Assembly: GCA_022225965.2 (NCBI GenBank)
Contig: JAKJXP020000073.1
Coordinates: 1-64,000, forward strand
DNA: 64,000 bases
Direction: 5' to 3'
Source of the DNA: Diatrype stigma
Taxonomy: Eukaryota; Ascomycota; Sordariomycetes; Xylariales; Diatrypaceae
Shown: positions 10,112 through 21,415 of the stretch, piece after piece
How the letters are laid out: each line of letters starts with the position of its first letter
Position numbering within the stretch: the first letter of the stretch is position 1
The notes under the pieces: model-generated
Told to the model about the DNA's origin: nothing
Seen by the model: the letters and a program-made list of their open reading frames with translations, nothing else
Database searches by the model: none
Translations under genes and position numbers: made by a program

Positions 10112-11419
10112 CTATTTCTTTCTAAAGCGACCCTGTATCCAGCATCGGTACATCTTGAGACGCTTGGCTCTGTTGATGAGCAATCTTCTATCGACACCGA
10201 GTTCCTCGATATCGAATCGGGATGAACTGGGGCTAGGCTCCCCAGCATCGGCATCAGCATCGGCATTCTTCTCATCACCATCTGCATTGTCCTTCGCGGG
10301 AACTGCCCCTGTCCATATATGGGCAAGCTCGTCTCTGTCGAAGAAGTAGACACGCGTACCATCACCTCGGATGTAGAAGTTCTCTTCTAGATACCGCCCC
10401 TTCTTGAAGCGGACCTGTGCTAGGTCACCTCGTCCATAATCACGAAGACAAACCTCACCGCCCGGCTTCAGGACTCGGTATATATTCTTTACAGCTTGCT
10501 CCCACTGGGTAGGAGACAAGGCGGAGAATATGAATATCATCAGAACGACGTCTACGGAACCATCCTCGAGACCTGGAGGCAAGTCTTCGCCGGCAGCGTC
10601 CCAGACATCAGCCTGCATGAAGTTGATGTCATACGCCTCATGATTACGCATCACTTTAACGGCCTCCTTGGAATAGTCACAGGCATGGACCTTCAGCTTA
10701 GGGTTCTTGTTGTGGGCCAGGATGGGAAACGCGGTGTTGCCCGCACCAGCGCCGACTTCCAGAAGAGTTACCGGGCCGGCATCTTCTTGGGTAATCTTGT
10801 CCAATATGGGGAACTCCTGTTGCAACCACTTGCGATTCTTGAAGAAGTTGGCAGTGTTGTTCTTGTAGAACAGGTTCCACCATTTGGCCGGGTCCGAGTT
10901 GAACCTGTCTGTATCAACGACCATTAGCAAGGACGTCCAGAAACGCGGGATTGCAGGTCAAAGGGATGGATGTATTGGGTGTGGATCAGATGGGAGCGAA
11001 AGACATTTTGTGCTACAAATGGTCATCAAAGAAATTCAGATGAACTATGCATTTTGTAAATCATCAGGACACCGGGGGGGAAATTAGCAGAAGTAGAAAG
11101 CAAAAATTAACTCACGCTTGTCAAAGTCGGAGACTGGCGACTGGCGCTGCTTCTCGAATTGCTGCTCGGCATACTCCTTGTATGTGTCGTCAGTCTCCAC
11201 GTGGTCCCAGGCATTGAACTCGAAGACATCGTCCTCTTCCTGCAGATAGCGGGACCCAAACTGAAAGGGATCGCTCCGCTTCATATTGTGCTGCGGATCA
11301 TGGTTGCGATGAGGAGGCAACTGGGCCTCGGCAGTATCCTGTACCGTCAAGGTGGACGTCTCCTTCACCAGCTCGTCTTCTGTAGCGACGGCCGGGTCGG
11401 CGAGAGGGGTCGAAGCCAT
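10112..11419 (-). CDS. trm140: tRNA (cytosine-32 N3)-methyltransferase, Trm140/METTL2 family
   Basis: Exons are complement(join(10112..10908, 11116..11419)), coding 366 residues. The 207-bp intron has a GTGAGT donor and an ATACAG acceptor. The enzyme makes 3-methylcytidine at position 32 of the anticodon loop in tRNA-Thr/Ser using S-adenosylmethionine. The family's N-terminal block FGSRYL...FNAWDHVE (about 52-72) is present. It is followed by FNSDPAKWWNLFYKNN and FFKNRKWL (about 104-130). SAM motif I, LLEVGAGAGN, is at about 150-159, the motif II Asp lies in ACDYSKEAV, and the post-I block NFMQADV follows. A short low-complexity DADADAGE insertion occurs near the C-terminus, before GVDRRLLINRAKRLKMYRCW. 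Yeast Trm140 carries an actin-binding N-terminal fusion (Abp140) that is absent here. Confidence 0.93.
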
Positions 11420-12026
11420 GGTGTTCCCTGTTCCTGTCTCACCGAGAGATTCTCATGTTGAGGGAAGGAGGTCGGCAGGACTGAAGCTTCTTGAAGGGAA
11501 GAAGAAGAAGAAGAAATATGTTTGGGACGGAAGTGGGGAGGAATAAATAAAGTAAGAAAAAAAATTATTGGGTAGCAGGGATACATCATACATACATACA
11601 GGGAGATAGTGATAAGTAGATGTGGCGGTGCAATGGCTTAGCACCCCTCCTCGTGGCTGATGCTTGTACGAAATAGGTATTAGTGTCAGACGTCACTTTT
11701 CTACATGTGACAATCAGGGACCTTCGGCAGACTTGGATCGCGAAACCACTTACCTAACCACCATACCCATTTTACCAGCTCTACAGACCATTGGCCCTTT
11801 GCTTCTTGATATTATCCCATTATAGAACCCCCCGTGTAGAAGTTGCATAGACAGGAGTTCCACAATGCCTTGAAGATGGATGGACTTATCAGACCAATGA
11901 GCGCATAACCACCTACCTACCTACCAGGCCTACTACTACCTCCATACTTATTTCTTTCACCTTCTGCGCAGGGCCACACCGTCGGCTATCCTCGAAATCG
12001 GCCCTTCCTCTCTTCCTTCTTTCACA
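11420..12026. promoter_or_regulatory. Divergent intergenic region between trm140 and coq10
   Basis: Both genes start at its edges and read outward, so the 607 bp should hold both promoters. GAAGAAGAAG repeats lie in the trm140 leader (about 11499-11515), and a TACC tetramer run (11913-11925) precedes coq10. No specific factor site was assigned. Confidence 0.45.
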
Positions 12027-12920
12027 ATGGCAGCAGCCCGCTCGCCGCCCCTGCGCATCCTCACACGGATATGCAAGAACCAGCTCCAGCTCCAGCTCCA
12101 GCCACAACCACAACCACAACCACAACCACAACCACAACCACAACAGCGCCGACCCTTCCTCTCCTCCGCCATCTCCAGCCTCCTCCAGAACCAGCACCCG
12201 CAGAACCAACAGCCGCCGCAAGCCCTGACCGCCTCGGCGCGGCTGCCCTACCACCACGCCTCGGTCTACGACCGCATCGCCGACATCGACTCGTACGCCT
12301 CGTTCCTGCCGTACTGCAAGTCGGCGCGCGTGACGGAGTGGACCGCGCCCTCGTCCACAACACCTCCTGATGACAACGACAACGGCAACCAGGAACAGGA
12401 ACAGCAGAGGCGCCGCTGGCCCGCGCGCGCCGACCTGACGGCCGGCTGGGGCGGCTTCGAGGAGACGTACTCGAGCCGGGTGTTCTGCGCGCCGGCCATC
12501 GGGGTCGTGGAGGCGGTCAGCGGGGCGCGGGGCCGGACGGAGCTTTCGGCGGCGGAGCTGGCGCGGCACGGGTTGCGGGACCCGGGGCCCCTACCCCCCT
12601 CTCCCTCTTCCCCCTCTTCTACAGAAGAAAGCGAGCTGTTCACGAGCCTGGTGACGCGCTGGACCGTGACGCCGGTGGTAGGGAGAAGCGGGGGAGGAGG
12701 AGGAGGAGGAGGAGATGTAGCGACGGTGGCAGGTCCCGGTGGCGGCGGCGGCGGCGGTGACTGGACCGACGTGCGGCTCGACATCAAGTTCCTGTTCGCG
12801 AACCCGCTGTACGGCGCTGTCAGCGCTGCCGTGGCGGATAAGCTGGCTCCCGTTATGGTGCGCGCTTTTGTCGAGCAGGCCGAGCGGGTGCTGAAGCAGC
12901 AGCAGCAGCAGAAGCAGTAG
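12027..12920 (+). CDS. coq10: Coenzyme Q-binding protein Coq10, mitochondrial
   Basis: This is a single-exon gene of 297 codons. Coq10 is a START/polyketide-cyclase-fold lipid-binding protein of the mitochondrial inner membrane that chaperones ubiquinone for respiration and biosynthesis. The N-terminus is basic and rich in Leu, Arg and Ser, then (LQ)(PQ)n repeats from a CAACCA microsatellite, consistent with a presequence. The START core begins about residue 70 with YDRIADIDSYASFLPYCKSA, the family signature. It continues with ADLTAGWGGFEETYSSRV and LDIKFLFANPLYGAVS, and the C-terminal helix ends in Gln repeats. Two low-complexity insertions (a Gln/Asp/Asn stretch near 115-130 and Gly runs near 215-250) expand the domain. 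First ATG chosen. Confidence 0.93.
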   Translation: MAAARSPPLRILTRICKNQLQLQLQPQPQPQPQPQPQPQQRRPFLSSAISSLLQNQHPQNQQPPQALTASARLPYHHASVYDRIADIDSYASFLPYCKSARVTEWTAPSSTTPPDDNDNGNQEQEQQRRRWPARADLTAGWGGFEETYSSRVFCAPAIGVVEAVSGARGRTELSAAELARHGLRDPGPLPPSPSSPSSTEESELFTSLVTRWTVTPVVGRSGGGGGGGGDVATVAGPGGGGGGGDWTDVRLDIKFLFANPLYGAVSAAVADKLAPVMVRAFVEQAERVLKQQQQQKQ

Positions 12921-14546
12921 GTTGCCTGCGAATGAGCAGAGTAGGTATGTAATAAGCAGGTAGGCCTGCCTACGCCTACTTATGAGACGAGTTCATTCGG
13001 GTGGATATAAGATAGACAGATAGGCCGTGTGTGTCTTCTCTCGTATATATTGTAGAGATACACCCGACGCACATGTATTATTACTCACCTACTTGCCTAC
13101 CTACCTCCCTACATAGGCAAGTAGGCATGACATGCTCGACATCTAGATAGATACCCACCTCTGGTTGTATATGTACTTGAAACAGTGTCATACTATTCAG
13201 CAAAGTCTCACCAGGAATGTTGTCGTCGTCCAAGGGTTTGTGTGTGTGTATATATATGATTTCAATTCAACTCAATTCGGCGTGTTAAAACTCCTCGTTT
13301 CAAATAAGTTTCCCGAGTGTATAGGTAGATAGATGGCTTTCAACATCCCGCTCGTCCATCCATCCATCCATCCATACATCCATACATTCGCCCATCATCC
13401 GTGATCCATCATCTCGTCTAAGGCAAAAGAAACAGGAAACGGCCGAGCCAGCGAGCGAGCGAGCGGTCGAACGAACGGTGGGTGGCCCACCTCTTCTCCC
13501 ATCGCCGCCGTTGCCCCGTCCCACCCACGTCTTCCACCGGTGTTTGCCCTTTTGACGCCGTTTCCGGTGTAGTAAGTAATAAGTGAGTAGTGTAGTAGTG
13601 TACACCACAGCCGTCTTTCAACCTATACCCCTTAATTCTACACCACCCCATCCACGTCCACGGCTTGTGCGATATTCCCCCTTTCCCCTTCCAATCCACT
13701 TGCCCTTCACCACTCCCTCATTATTCATCTCTTCGTCTCTCCTCGTAACATCGTATACTCCACGTATAAAGATAGGTAATATTGAAAAAACAGGGTAGAT
13801 GGGCTTGGTGGATTGATAGACAGGCAAATGCATTTTTCGACCCGGATACTGGCTGGTGGCTTGACACATACCGACCAGCAAGCCAGTACACACCTGCTTG
13901 CCTGTCTACATATGCAGATAAGCCGACAAGCAAGCGTGCAGGATCGAAAATAGGCGGTTTCTGGAGCAGGAAAAAAGACAAAGCTATAGCGAGAACCGTC
14001 CACTGACTGGTCTTTGGAAAGGAGTATTTTTCATCGCCAAACAAAATCTTTTTACCGACAGAAACTGAAAGGATGAAGACAAGAAACGTAGGAAAATGTC
14101 AATAATAAAAGACCAGCGCCAATGCCGCCGCTATGAATTTTTGACACAAAACAACGTCGTCTGGAAAAAGGCCCGGGGGTATAATGCAAAATCAGGTTCT
14201 CTCAAAAGTTTAAAAGGTAGAATCACCGCCCGGCGAGATATTCTCGACGGTAGCGCATTCGGCTTGGCGAGAAGGAAGAAAGGAAGAAAAAGGGCAAGAG
14301 GTAGCAGAAGAGACCAGCGACTGGTACATCCGCTGAGGAGAAGCTCTGGAAAGGGCACCCGATTTCATCAATCGAGCCTGACAATGTGTCGAAGGCAGCC
14401 AAGCAGCGCAGTCTCCCCGTTTATTTCCTTCTAGAAGCAGATGACAATGTATTAGCTAAAGTTCATCCCGAGGTGCAGATACCTAGATAGTCAAAACCTC
14501 GGCGGTGGAAGTGGAATTAAAGGGGAAGGACCTAGATAAAATGAAC
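12921..14546. other. Long convergent intergenic region
   Basis: Coq10 (+) and the ubiquitin-like coiled-coil gene (-) converge across 1.6 kb. CATC repeats (about 13350-13385) and CTAC-rich words are visible. Frames such as 14096-14434 lack family resemblance. The 14450-14546 part may include a short last exon of the leftward gene (see that entry). Confidence 0.45.
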
Positions 14547-16901
14547 TCACTTCTTGGGCTTAGTAGCCGGCATCCCGAAGAGTGTGCCGAGCACGGTGGG
14601 CCTGGGCTTGCTGCCGCTGGTCTTCTTAGGCTTAACAACATTGACGACGTTCGGCGGCATCCCTCGGGGATCCGCCATACGCTGGCCTCCGTTAGGTCGC
14701 ATCGGCATCTGCATGTTCGGATTGAAGTGGTTGGGTGGCGGCGGCGGACCCCCGGGCATGCCACCGGCGCCGCCCGATGGGCGACGGCCAGCCGGTCCAA
14801 CGCCGTGGGGGTGCACTGGCATTCTAGCCCCTGCGCCCTGCATGCCTGGTGGCGCGCCGGGCCGCATCTGCTGATTTATAGGGGGTCGCTGCTCCATGGG
14901 CCACATGTGCATAGTGACGCTCCAGTCCGGCTCGATGACCTTCTCCCAGATGGCTGGCAGGATGATCTCGCCGTTGGGTCCGATTAGGTCGTAGTGGCCG
15001 GCTTGCACATGGGGGCCGATCACGTCGACGTGCACGAACGCTTGCTTGATGAGCTCCTCTATCCCCTAGACCCCAAGTTAGCGAGCAGCACTTCAAAGGC
15101 TAGAGACATAAGGAGGGGTGATGTTGCTTGTACATACCTGCCAAGTTTGGCATAGGTGGAAGGGGAAGCTGAACTTTCTCCCGACGGCGTCCTTGAAACG
15201 GATGGGTGCCTTGTCTTTGCCCTGGGTCTTCTTGAGCTGTTCCTCGGCCTTCGCCTTTGCCTCTTCCTGGAGCTTCTTCTTGATGGCCTCTTCTTCCTTC
15301 TTCTTCGCTTCTTCGGCGGCCTTGGCAGCCTCTGCAGCAGCCTTTTCCTCGTCGAGCTTCTTGCGTGCCTCGAGCTCAGCCTTGGCCTTGGCGTCTTCCT
15401 CCCATTGCTTCCGTTTTGCCTCTTCCTCCGCCGCCGCCTTAGCAGCGGCCTCTGCGGCGGCCTTCTCTGCTTCGATTTTCTTGCGCGCCTCGAGTTCGGC
15501 TTTTGCTCGCGCTTCATCTTCAAACTGCTTCCGCTTCTCTGCCTCCTCAGCTTGTTTTCTAGCTGCTTCCTCCTTGGCCGCGGCTTCAGCTCGAATGGCT
15601 GCATGCAGTTTGGCTAGGGCCGCGGCCTCGGCCGCAGCAGCAGCTTCGGCTTCTCTCTTTTTTCTCTCCTCCTCAGCTTTTCGCTCAGCCTCGTACCTAT
15701 CGCGCGCATCGCGTTCGGCCCGCGCAATGGCTTCGGCTTCTTTCGCTTTCGCCTCAGCCTCCTTTCTCTGGCGTTCAGCTTCGGCCTTCTTCTCGGCCTC
15801 GATGGCTTCTTTTGTTGCTCTCTCAGCCTCCTTTCTCGCATCTTCCATCTCCTTCTTATATCTCTCCAATTGCTGTCTCCGCTCCTCTGCCCTGATATCC
15901 TCGTCTCGTTTTATTTGCTCCATCTTCCTCTGAAAAGCTAGTTCAGCCTCTTCTCTGATCCGATTTTCGAGCTCTTTTTGCTTTGCTTCTGCCTCTCTTC
16001 TTTCTGCTGCGGCCTGGATATCTGCCAGCTGCTTTTTCATGAGCTCCTTCTCGGGGTCGGGCTTCGGCGTCGGCGGCTTGGGCGGGGGCGCAGGTGCGGG
16101 AGCGGGCGCGGGAGTACGCGGCGCTTGGAGCTCAGTGGGCGGCGGCGGCGGCGGCGACCAGTGGTACTGCTGCATGTGTTGTGGCACGGGATAGGCGGCG
16201 CCGAAGTAATTCTGCCCAGCTGCCCCGTAGGGCATCATCTCACCACCGCCCCACCCCCTATGCTCGCCATTGAAGTAGTTGCCGCCAGGGCTGGGTGCAA
16301 AAGGGTTCTGGTTGTATGGTGCGCCATATGGCACCATTTGCTGGCTTGCTCCGAACGGAGGAGCGAATCCGCCTGGAGCACTCGGGGCATAGCCGGTAGG
16401 GCCACCGGGCGGCGGGTGTCCGCGACCATAGTATTGAGCGGCGCCCGGTGGCCCATAAGCCCTACTGTAGTAGGAATCGTCGGAATCCAGACTGGCAGTG
16501 GGTGGGTCCGTAGGACCGAACCGACCGTAGGGGGAGGGGGGAGCAGTGACCTTCTGCTGCCGTCGGGCAGGTGTGAGTCCTCGAGATGAAGAATGGTGGT
16601 GTCTATAGGCAATTGTCGATGCCGAATCTTCAGGCTCGACGTCGTCGTCCTCTTCCTCTTCTTCGTCAGACCAGTCTTCTTCGTCGTCCTGCGATGAGTC
16701 GGTAAAGCCTTGACTGTGTCTCCGGGTGTCTTCTTCCGAATAGCTGGATTCACCAGAAAACGGCTCGTGGTGTCTGCTTCGGCTGCGACTTTGAGTATGG
16801 GAGGAGCGGTAATGGACCCGACTAATAACGTGGGGAAGAGTTTAGCGCAAGGTTGGCATATACAGGGAGGGGTAAAGCGAGGGGTGGTGAACTCACGACA
16901 T
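14547..16901 (-). CDS. Coiled-coil protein with C-terminal fungal ubiquitin-like domain
   Basis: Exons are complement(join(14547..15065, 15138..16821, 16897..16901)), coding 735 residues. The frame of exon 2 has no usable ATG near its 5' end. A 5-nt first exon, ATGTC, followed by GTGAGT and a TTATTAG acceptor at 16822, restores an N-terminus MSRVHYRSSHTQ. The region to about 200 is acidic then Pro/Gly/Tyr-rich. Residues about 230-515 form a very long Ala/Glu/Lys/Arg-rich coiled coil. The segment spanning the second junction (IRFKDAVGRKFSFP, then IGPHVQAGHYDLIGPNGEII, VIEPDW, MHMWPM) resembles a ubiquitin-like domain found widely in Pezizomycotina proteins. The tail is Pro/Gly/Met- then Lys-rich. 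The in-frame TGA overlaps a strong GTGAGT donor (AAGAA/GTGAGT), so splicing to a short exon near 14460-14486 is possible. Function is unknown. Confidence 0.8.
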
Positions 16902-17090
16902 TGGGATTGAAATAGTTGCACAATTACCCTTCACTCACGACAGTCAACCTCGAGAGTCGGAGCAAAGGTAACGGCAGCCAACGAAACGGTGATGATCGGG
17001 TTTCACTAGCGTTCCCGGTTTTTTGTCCGGCTCAGATTAGCTCTTGCTCTTGTGTCCTTAGAGCTGACGTGTGATGGGTGGCGGGCGGTG

Positions 17091-17172
17091 GTGCGTGTGT
17101 ATGTGTGTGTCTGTGAGAGTGTAGGTGAGCGTGAGCGTGGGCGTGAGAGTGAGCGTATGCGTGTGCGAATGC
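17091..17172 (+). repeat. TG/GAGTG-rich microsatellite
   Basis: An imperfect GTGTGT then GTGAGCGTG/GAGAGTG tract. Non-coding, in the upstream region of the ubiquitin-like-domain gene. Confidence 0.8.
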
Positions 17173-17345
17173 GAATTTGTTGATGCACCCGGAATTTGAG
17201 ATCGATGCATGCAACGAGGATGGGGGCGTAAGCAAGGGCAAGCCACTTCTAAAAAGAGGTGAAGAAAAAAAGGCTTGGTGAGCAATGCGACGCTACGTGT
17301 CAATTGGCTTTGGCTCTCGCAGAGAAGGTTTGCGCCAGACTGGGA

Positions 17346-17393
17346 TGTCTGTGTGCGTCTGTCTGTTTGTCTGTCCGTCTGTCTGTCTCTGTC
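17346..17393 (+). repeat. (GTCT)n microsatellite
   Basis: An imperfect TGTC/GTCT tetranucleotide tract with two or three substitutions. Related CTGGT and TCTGT pentamer runs follow at about 17561-17620. Confidence 0.85.
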
Positions 17394-18681
17394 AATCAAT
17401 TGCTGGTTGAGGAGTGTGCAACAAAACAAGAATGTGTTCAGCTGGCGGTGACCTGAAGAATATGGAATGCTGGATGCTTCTTGTGGATGCTTGAGGCTTG
17501 AGGCTTGACGCTGTGGATGCTGTGGGATGCTGTTGGTTGCTGTTGTTATAGGCTGTTTTGCTCTGGTCTGGTCTGGTCTGGACTGGCTCGTCTGGGTTCT
17601 GTTCTGTTCTGTTCTGGTACTTAAGGGATGCCGCGGGGGAATTGGGACAATTCTTTCTCGGCTTTCTCGACCTGGTGGGATGTGGAGTTATTTATTGCCC
17701 GGGATATCCTGGCCGGCTAGACCACGAATGGAGTCGTTGGGCGCAAAGGGGAAATCAGGACCAGGAGAAAATTGTGTTGATTGGGTTGCTGTCGGCCGCG
17801 CTGAGTTGCAAACTGCCAGTGCTACTACTAGGGAAGTGTGTATGTAGGTAATCACCTAGCGGAACCGGCTGTAGAGGGAGAGAAAGACCCGGAGGCTGGA
17901 GGGCTGGGAGGCCGGGGGGTCGAGTGTGCGTGAAATGCGCTACCTAGGTACCCGTAGGTAGCTATATAGCAGGCGGGAATGTAGGCGGAGATGTATGTAA
18001 CCCGGCAGCCCTAAATGGTTGCGTGTCCGTCCTATCGCTGGTGGTATTCTCGTCAGTAAGATATTCTATGTGTCCATACACATAAACTCCATGTACACAA
18101 CAATCGTGGGAGCAGGCACGCAGTCTGTTGTAGGTAGAATAGGTCGATAAGAATAGGTCGATATAAGTCAATATTGGTGGTAAATACTAGGTAGGTATGT
18201 ATACTTATGTATGCATGTATTTGTAGGCATATACCGTGGACAGCAGCTATGTATATACAACACGCACACATATATAAGTATACACCCACATGCCTACCTA
18301 GGCGATGTACCTACACATGTACGCATGTACGCATCTGCTCATGTAGGGGCGGCGGGCCCTTCGACTCTCATGCGTATAAGGAATCGAGATCAAATGGGCT
18401 CACTACTACAGGACAGGACTCCGTTGTTATACACCTGCATAGTGGAACTCTGCTACTTACCTAGGTATAGATAGGTACAGTATATAGGTAGTATGTACGA
18501 ACACCACCCCGATTCGCCCCAATCACGACTTGCTAGCTGACTAGGCAGTTAGCTAGCGACGAGTAGGATAGACGAATTGTGCCGGTGTACGGGTATGCCG
18601 ATATAGGGTCGAGAAGCGACGAGACGACGATTCGCTGTTCCCCTGGAGCAGGCCAGCGAGTGCGCTGATGGCGATGAGGGA

Positions 18682-18726
18682 GAAGCAAAAGCAAAAGCGA
18701 AAGCAGAAGCAGAAGCAGAAGCGCAA
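18682..18726 (+). repeat. AAGCAR hexamer array
   Basis: Seven to eight 6-bp units alternate AAGCAA, AAGCGA and AAGCAG. They could be read as Lys/Gln or Ala/Ser/Phe repeats, but no gene context supports translation. Confidence 0.85.
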
Positions 18727-19935
18727 GTGCGTCCGCCGCAACCCCCTCTTTCCTTATGCGTCAGACTCAAACCTGGCGAGGAGGGAACTCGAACAGGAGG
18801 AACGGTCATGCCCGTCAAATATCGGGAATCCAACGACACTAAATACGGCCACGATCCCTCACCAGCGAGGGGTTATCATACCAAGTATATGCAACTAGTG
18901 CTATTTAGTAGACCTAGGCATAGACATCGACATTGGCATTGGCGGGCCCCAAGACAGGCAGGAATGCCGGAAAGCACCTGGGCAGGTCGCACAGCCATAA
19001 GCCAACGCTAACGCAACATCTTGCATGCCTGCTTTACATACACAGAACCTATGTTTTGCAGGCAGGCAGAACTTGACGGACGGGCTGCTGTTCAGACTGC
19101 TGTCCAAGTGTCTCGGAGACAGTCATCACCACAAGAACCACCAGTGGCCAGGAGTTGCGACTCCGTGAGTGAGAGACCGATGAGGGGCGCCACCGTCTCA
19201 TTCCTTGGTTCTCCCCCACCTGCTCAACACAGCTCGATATATGTAGTAGGTATTATAGTATTATACGCACTTAGATGGCAACCTTGAAGCTTTTGCCATC
19301 ATCAACTCATTCAGCAGACCAGCGTCCTCTCCGTGGTTTTGATATTGGAGTACAATAATCATTGAATTTTCTTCACTTTCTTGACTAACAAATACTGTAG
19401 CTGTGAAGACTATATACCGGGGACAGCAGTGAGAGCTAGCAAGCTGGCGGGTATGAAGTTATCTCACAGGGGAAAGGTGAATACTGAACAGCATCTTTTT
19501 TCTCTCCTCTGAATCGATATACATTCATATGTTACCTCAATGCATCATTGTGTCCTCCCTTCCTAGTTACAAGCGCTTCGGAAAGGTTCGATGCTTCCGT
19601 CCTCAAAGCTTACTTACTTACCTTACCTTGGGCTAACCCCTACTTGGAGAAAGGGTTGCGGCACAAGTACCCTTTCGAATGCTCAATGGCCAATGCAAGG
19701 AGTGCCATAAGCCACCAGGGTGCAATGCAGGTTCAAGAAAGAATCGTGTTTCCTAGGCGGCGTGTGAATCAGATGGTGGCCAAAATGGTCGATATAGGTG
19801 ACAAGATAGCAGTGCAGATCCCATCCTAATACCGCTTGTCTTATCGATTCTATGTCCGATCAAGTAGGTAGCTAGCACCTCCCATTTTGTGTGTTCGCAA
19901 TGCGCCTATGCATGTATGAGTGAGTGCGTACGCGA

Positions 19936-19975
19936 GTGGGTGAGTGAGTGAGTGAGTGAGCGAGTGAGTGTGAGT
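19936..19975 (+). repeat. (GTGA)n microsatellite
   Basis: An approximately perfect GTGA tetranucleotide array with one CGAG interruption. Confidence 0.85.
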
Positions 19976-21017
19976 GAACGAGGGGCTGGAACTGGCTGAG
20001 CAGCACCACCGACCTATGGACTACCCTAACTACTACTACTAGACATGACACTTACACTACCCACCAGACTTCAGGGCTCTGAATCTGAGAGCTAATCATG
20101 TATTGTGTTGTACACCGCTGGATGGTGGTGCTTATAAGGAAGCATAAGACCCCAGCCCAGGGCTCCGAAGAACGGGATTGGTCAGCTCTGCTTGCCACAT
20201 GCACGAGGTTCCATCGTCAGACTCTTTCCTCTAAGCATATGCACTTACACCGAAAAAGAAAGAAAAAAGACTCGACGAGGACGAGAAGAGCAGGATGGAA
20301 TGCGAGGCGAGGGCTTGTTTGCCTTCGCCTGCATCCGACACCCAGTATTATTATGCACCAAAAAATGAGAGCCCCCCTCCCCTCTCCCAGTCTCCTCAAA
20401 ACCCATGGGTCCCGTGGTTGGTTAGCAGTTCGCTATACTCCCGACCCTCGACCCTCCATCCTCCCCTCTTTCCCCCGATAGATCCGACCGGTATGGTTCA
20501 TCGCGCGTTCGCGCGCGCGCGGACTTGTTCCTGGAATATATCCTCTTCCGATCACAGATAGATAATGGTTGCCCGCCCGCCCGCGGTGGTAACCCAGCCC
20601 ATTTCCGGTGACTGAGGTAGCAGTTCACAGCTCACTAGACCACATCCAGACGATATACCCAAGTACCTACCTGCATACATATACATATATGTGTTCGTTC
20701 CGACACTGCTATCAGCTCGTCCAGCCCTCCCCCGTAGCCGAGAAGAGAAGGAGACGTAGCAGATATCTATGGAGTACCTATGTATGCACAGCGCCTAGCC
20801 ACGAAGTACGCCTGAGGCTTAAATTTACCTAGCACCAGTATATCTAGAGCCATTCTGTTTCAAACTACATATGTATATGTAGCGAGCTCATCGTATCTAC
20901 ATACTTGCTTAACTACTACAAGTTAGTATATACGTGCAATACACACATACGTGGTTATAGGCTGCGTATAATGCGGCTGTGTCGAGGTGAAAAGCGAAGC
21001 GTAGCGGCATGCAGGGC

Positions 21018-21042
21018 GGCTGGCTGGCTGGCTGGCTGGCTG
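21018..21042 (+). repeat. (GGCT)n microsatellite
   Basis: Six perfect GGCT units, about 85 bp left of the TA-flanked inverted-repeat element. Confidence 0.9.
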
Positions 21043-21128
21043 ACGGGTTGACGGGGACTATTTAGAAGGTTCTAGAGAGGCCGAAGATGGATACAACTCA
21101 TGAACCAAGACCAATGTAAAACACCATA

Positions 21129-21413
21129 CGAAGGTAGCGGCCAAAAGTAAGTAGACTCCTATACAGACCATCACAGTATGGCTTAAGCTCAGCTGTACGC
21201 GCTACTTCTCAGAAAGCTTAATTAGCTTTTAGTCTACTAAAGCATAACGCTTATAGCAGCAAAGAACGTGCTGAAAGCCCCGTGCTTTAGTGGCTAATAG
21301 GCCACTTAGTCGCTTGGCCCGCTAAGCATGTTGTATAGGTACTGTATCAAGCAGCAGAATCTTGACTGTACATATACGTACCTGAGTTTACTTACTTTTG
21401 GCCGCTACCTTCG
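21129..21413. mobile_element. 285-bp TA-flanked TIR element (Tc1/mariner-like MITE)
   Basis: The ends form 30-bp terminal inverted repeats (21129-21158 and 21384-21413) with a single mismatch. They start CGAAGGTAGCGGCCAAAAGT. Both ends abut a TA dinucleotide (21127-21128 and 21414-21415), the target duplication made by Tc1/mariner/Fot1 transposases. The interior has no coding capacity. It contains a small perfect hairpin (GTGGC-6 nt-GCCAC at about 21290-21305) and AGCTTAAT/TTAGCTTTT words. Size, TIR and TA duplication fit a non-autonomous MITE. Confidence 0.85.
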
Positions 21414-21415
21414 TA

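Larger units (their letters stand above)
16902..21126. other. Gene-empty block with microsatellites (left part)
   Basis: About 4.2 kb without a supportable gene. It begins as the promoter of the leftward ubiquitin-like-domain gene. Simple repeats are listed separately. TACCTAGGTA-like words recur (17943, 18297, 18461). The longest frames (20098-20481, 19548-19829, 18549-18839) have no recognisable domain, no clear codon bias and no spliced partners. Confidence 0.5.

Noticed and set aside
14096..14434. 112-codon frame 3' of the ubiquitin-like-domain gene
   Set aside because: Lys/Arg-rich chance frame within a convergent 3' region.
16235..16921. 228-codon minus frame starting at 16921 as N-terminus of the coiled-coil gene
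   Set aside because: It is out of frame with the coiled-coil and ubiquitin-like parts; the neighbouring frame gives the expected acidic then Pro/Gly/Tyr-rich N-terminus with a spliced start.
19548..19829. 93-codon frame in the gene desert
   Set aside because: Reads somewhat protein-like but has no recognisable motif or upstream signals; kept out as unsupported.
20098..20481. 127-codon frame in the gene desert
   Set aside because: No hydrophobic core, domain, splice partners or family resemblance; frames of this size are expected by chance in 6 kb.
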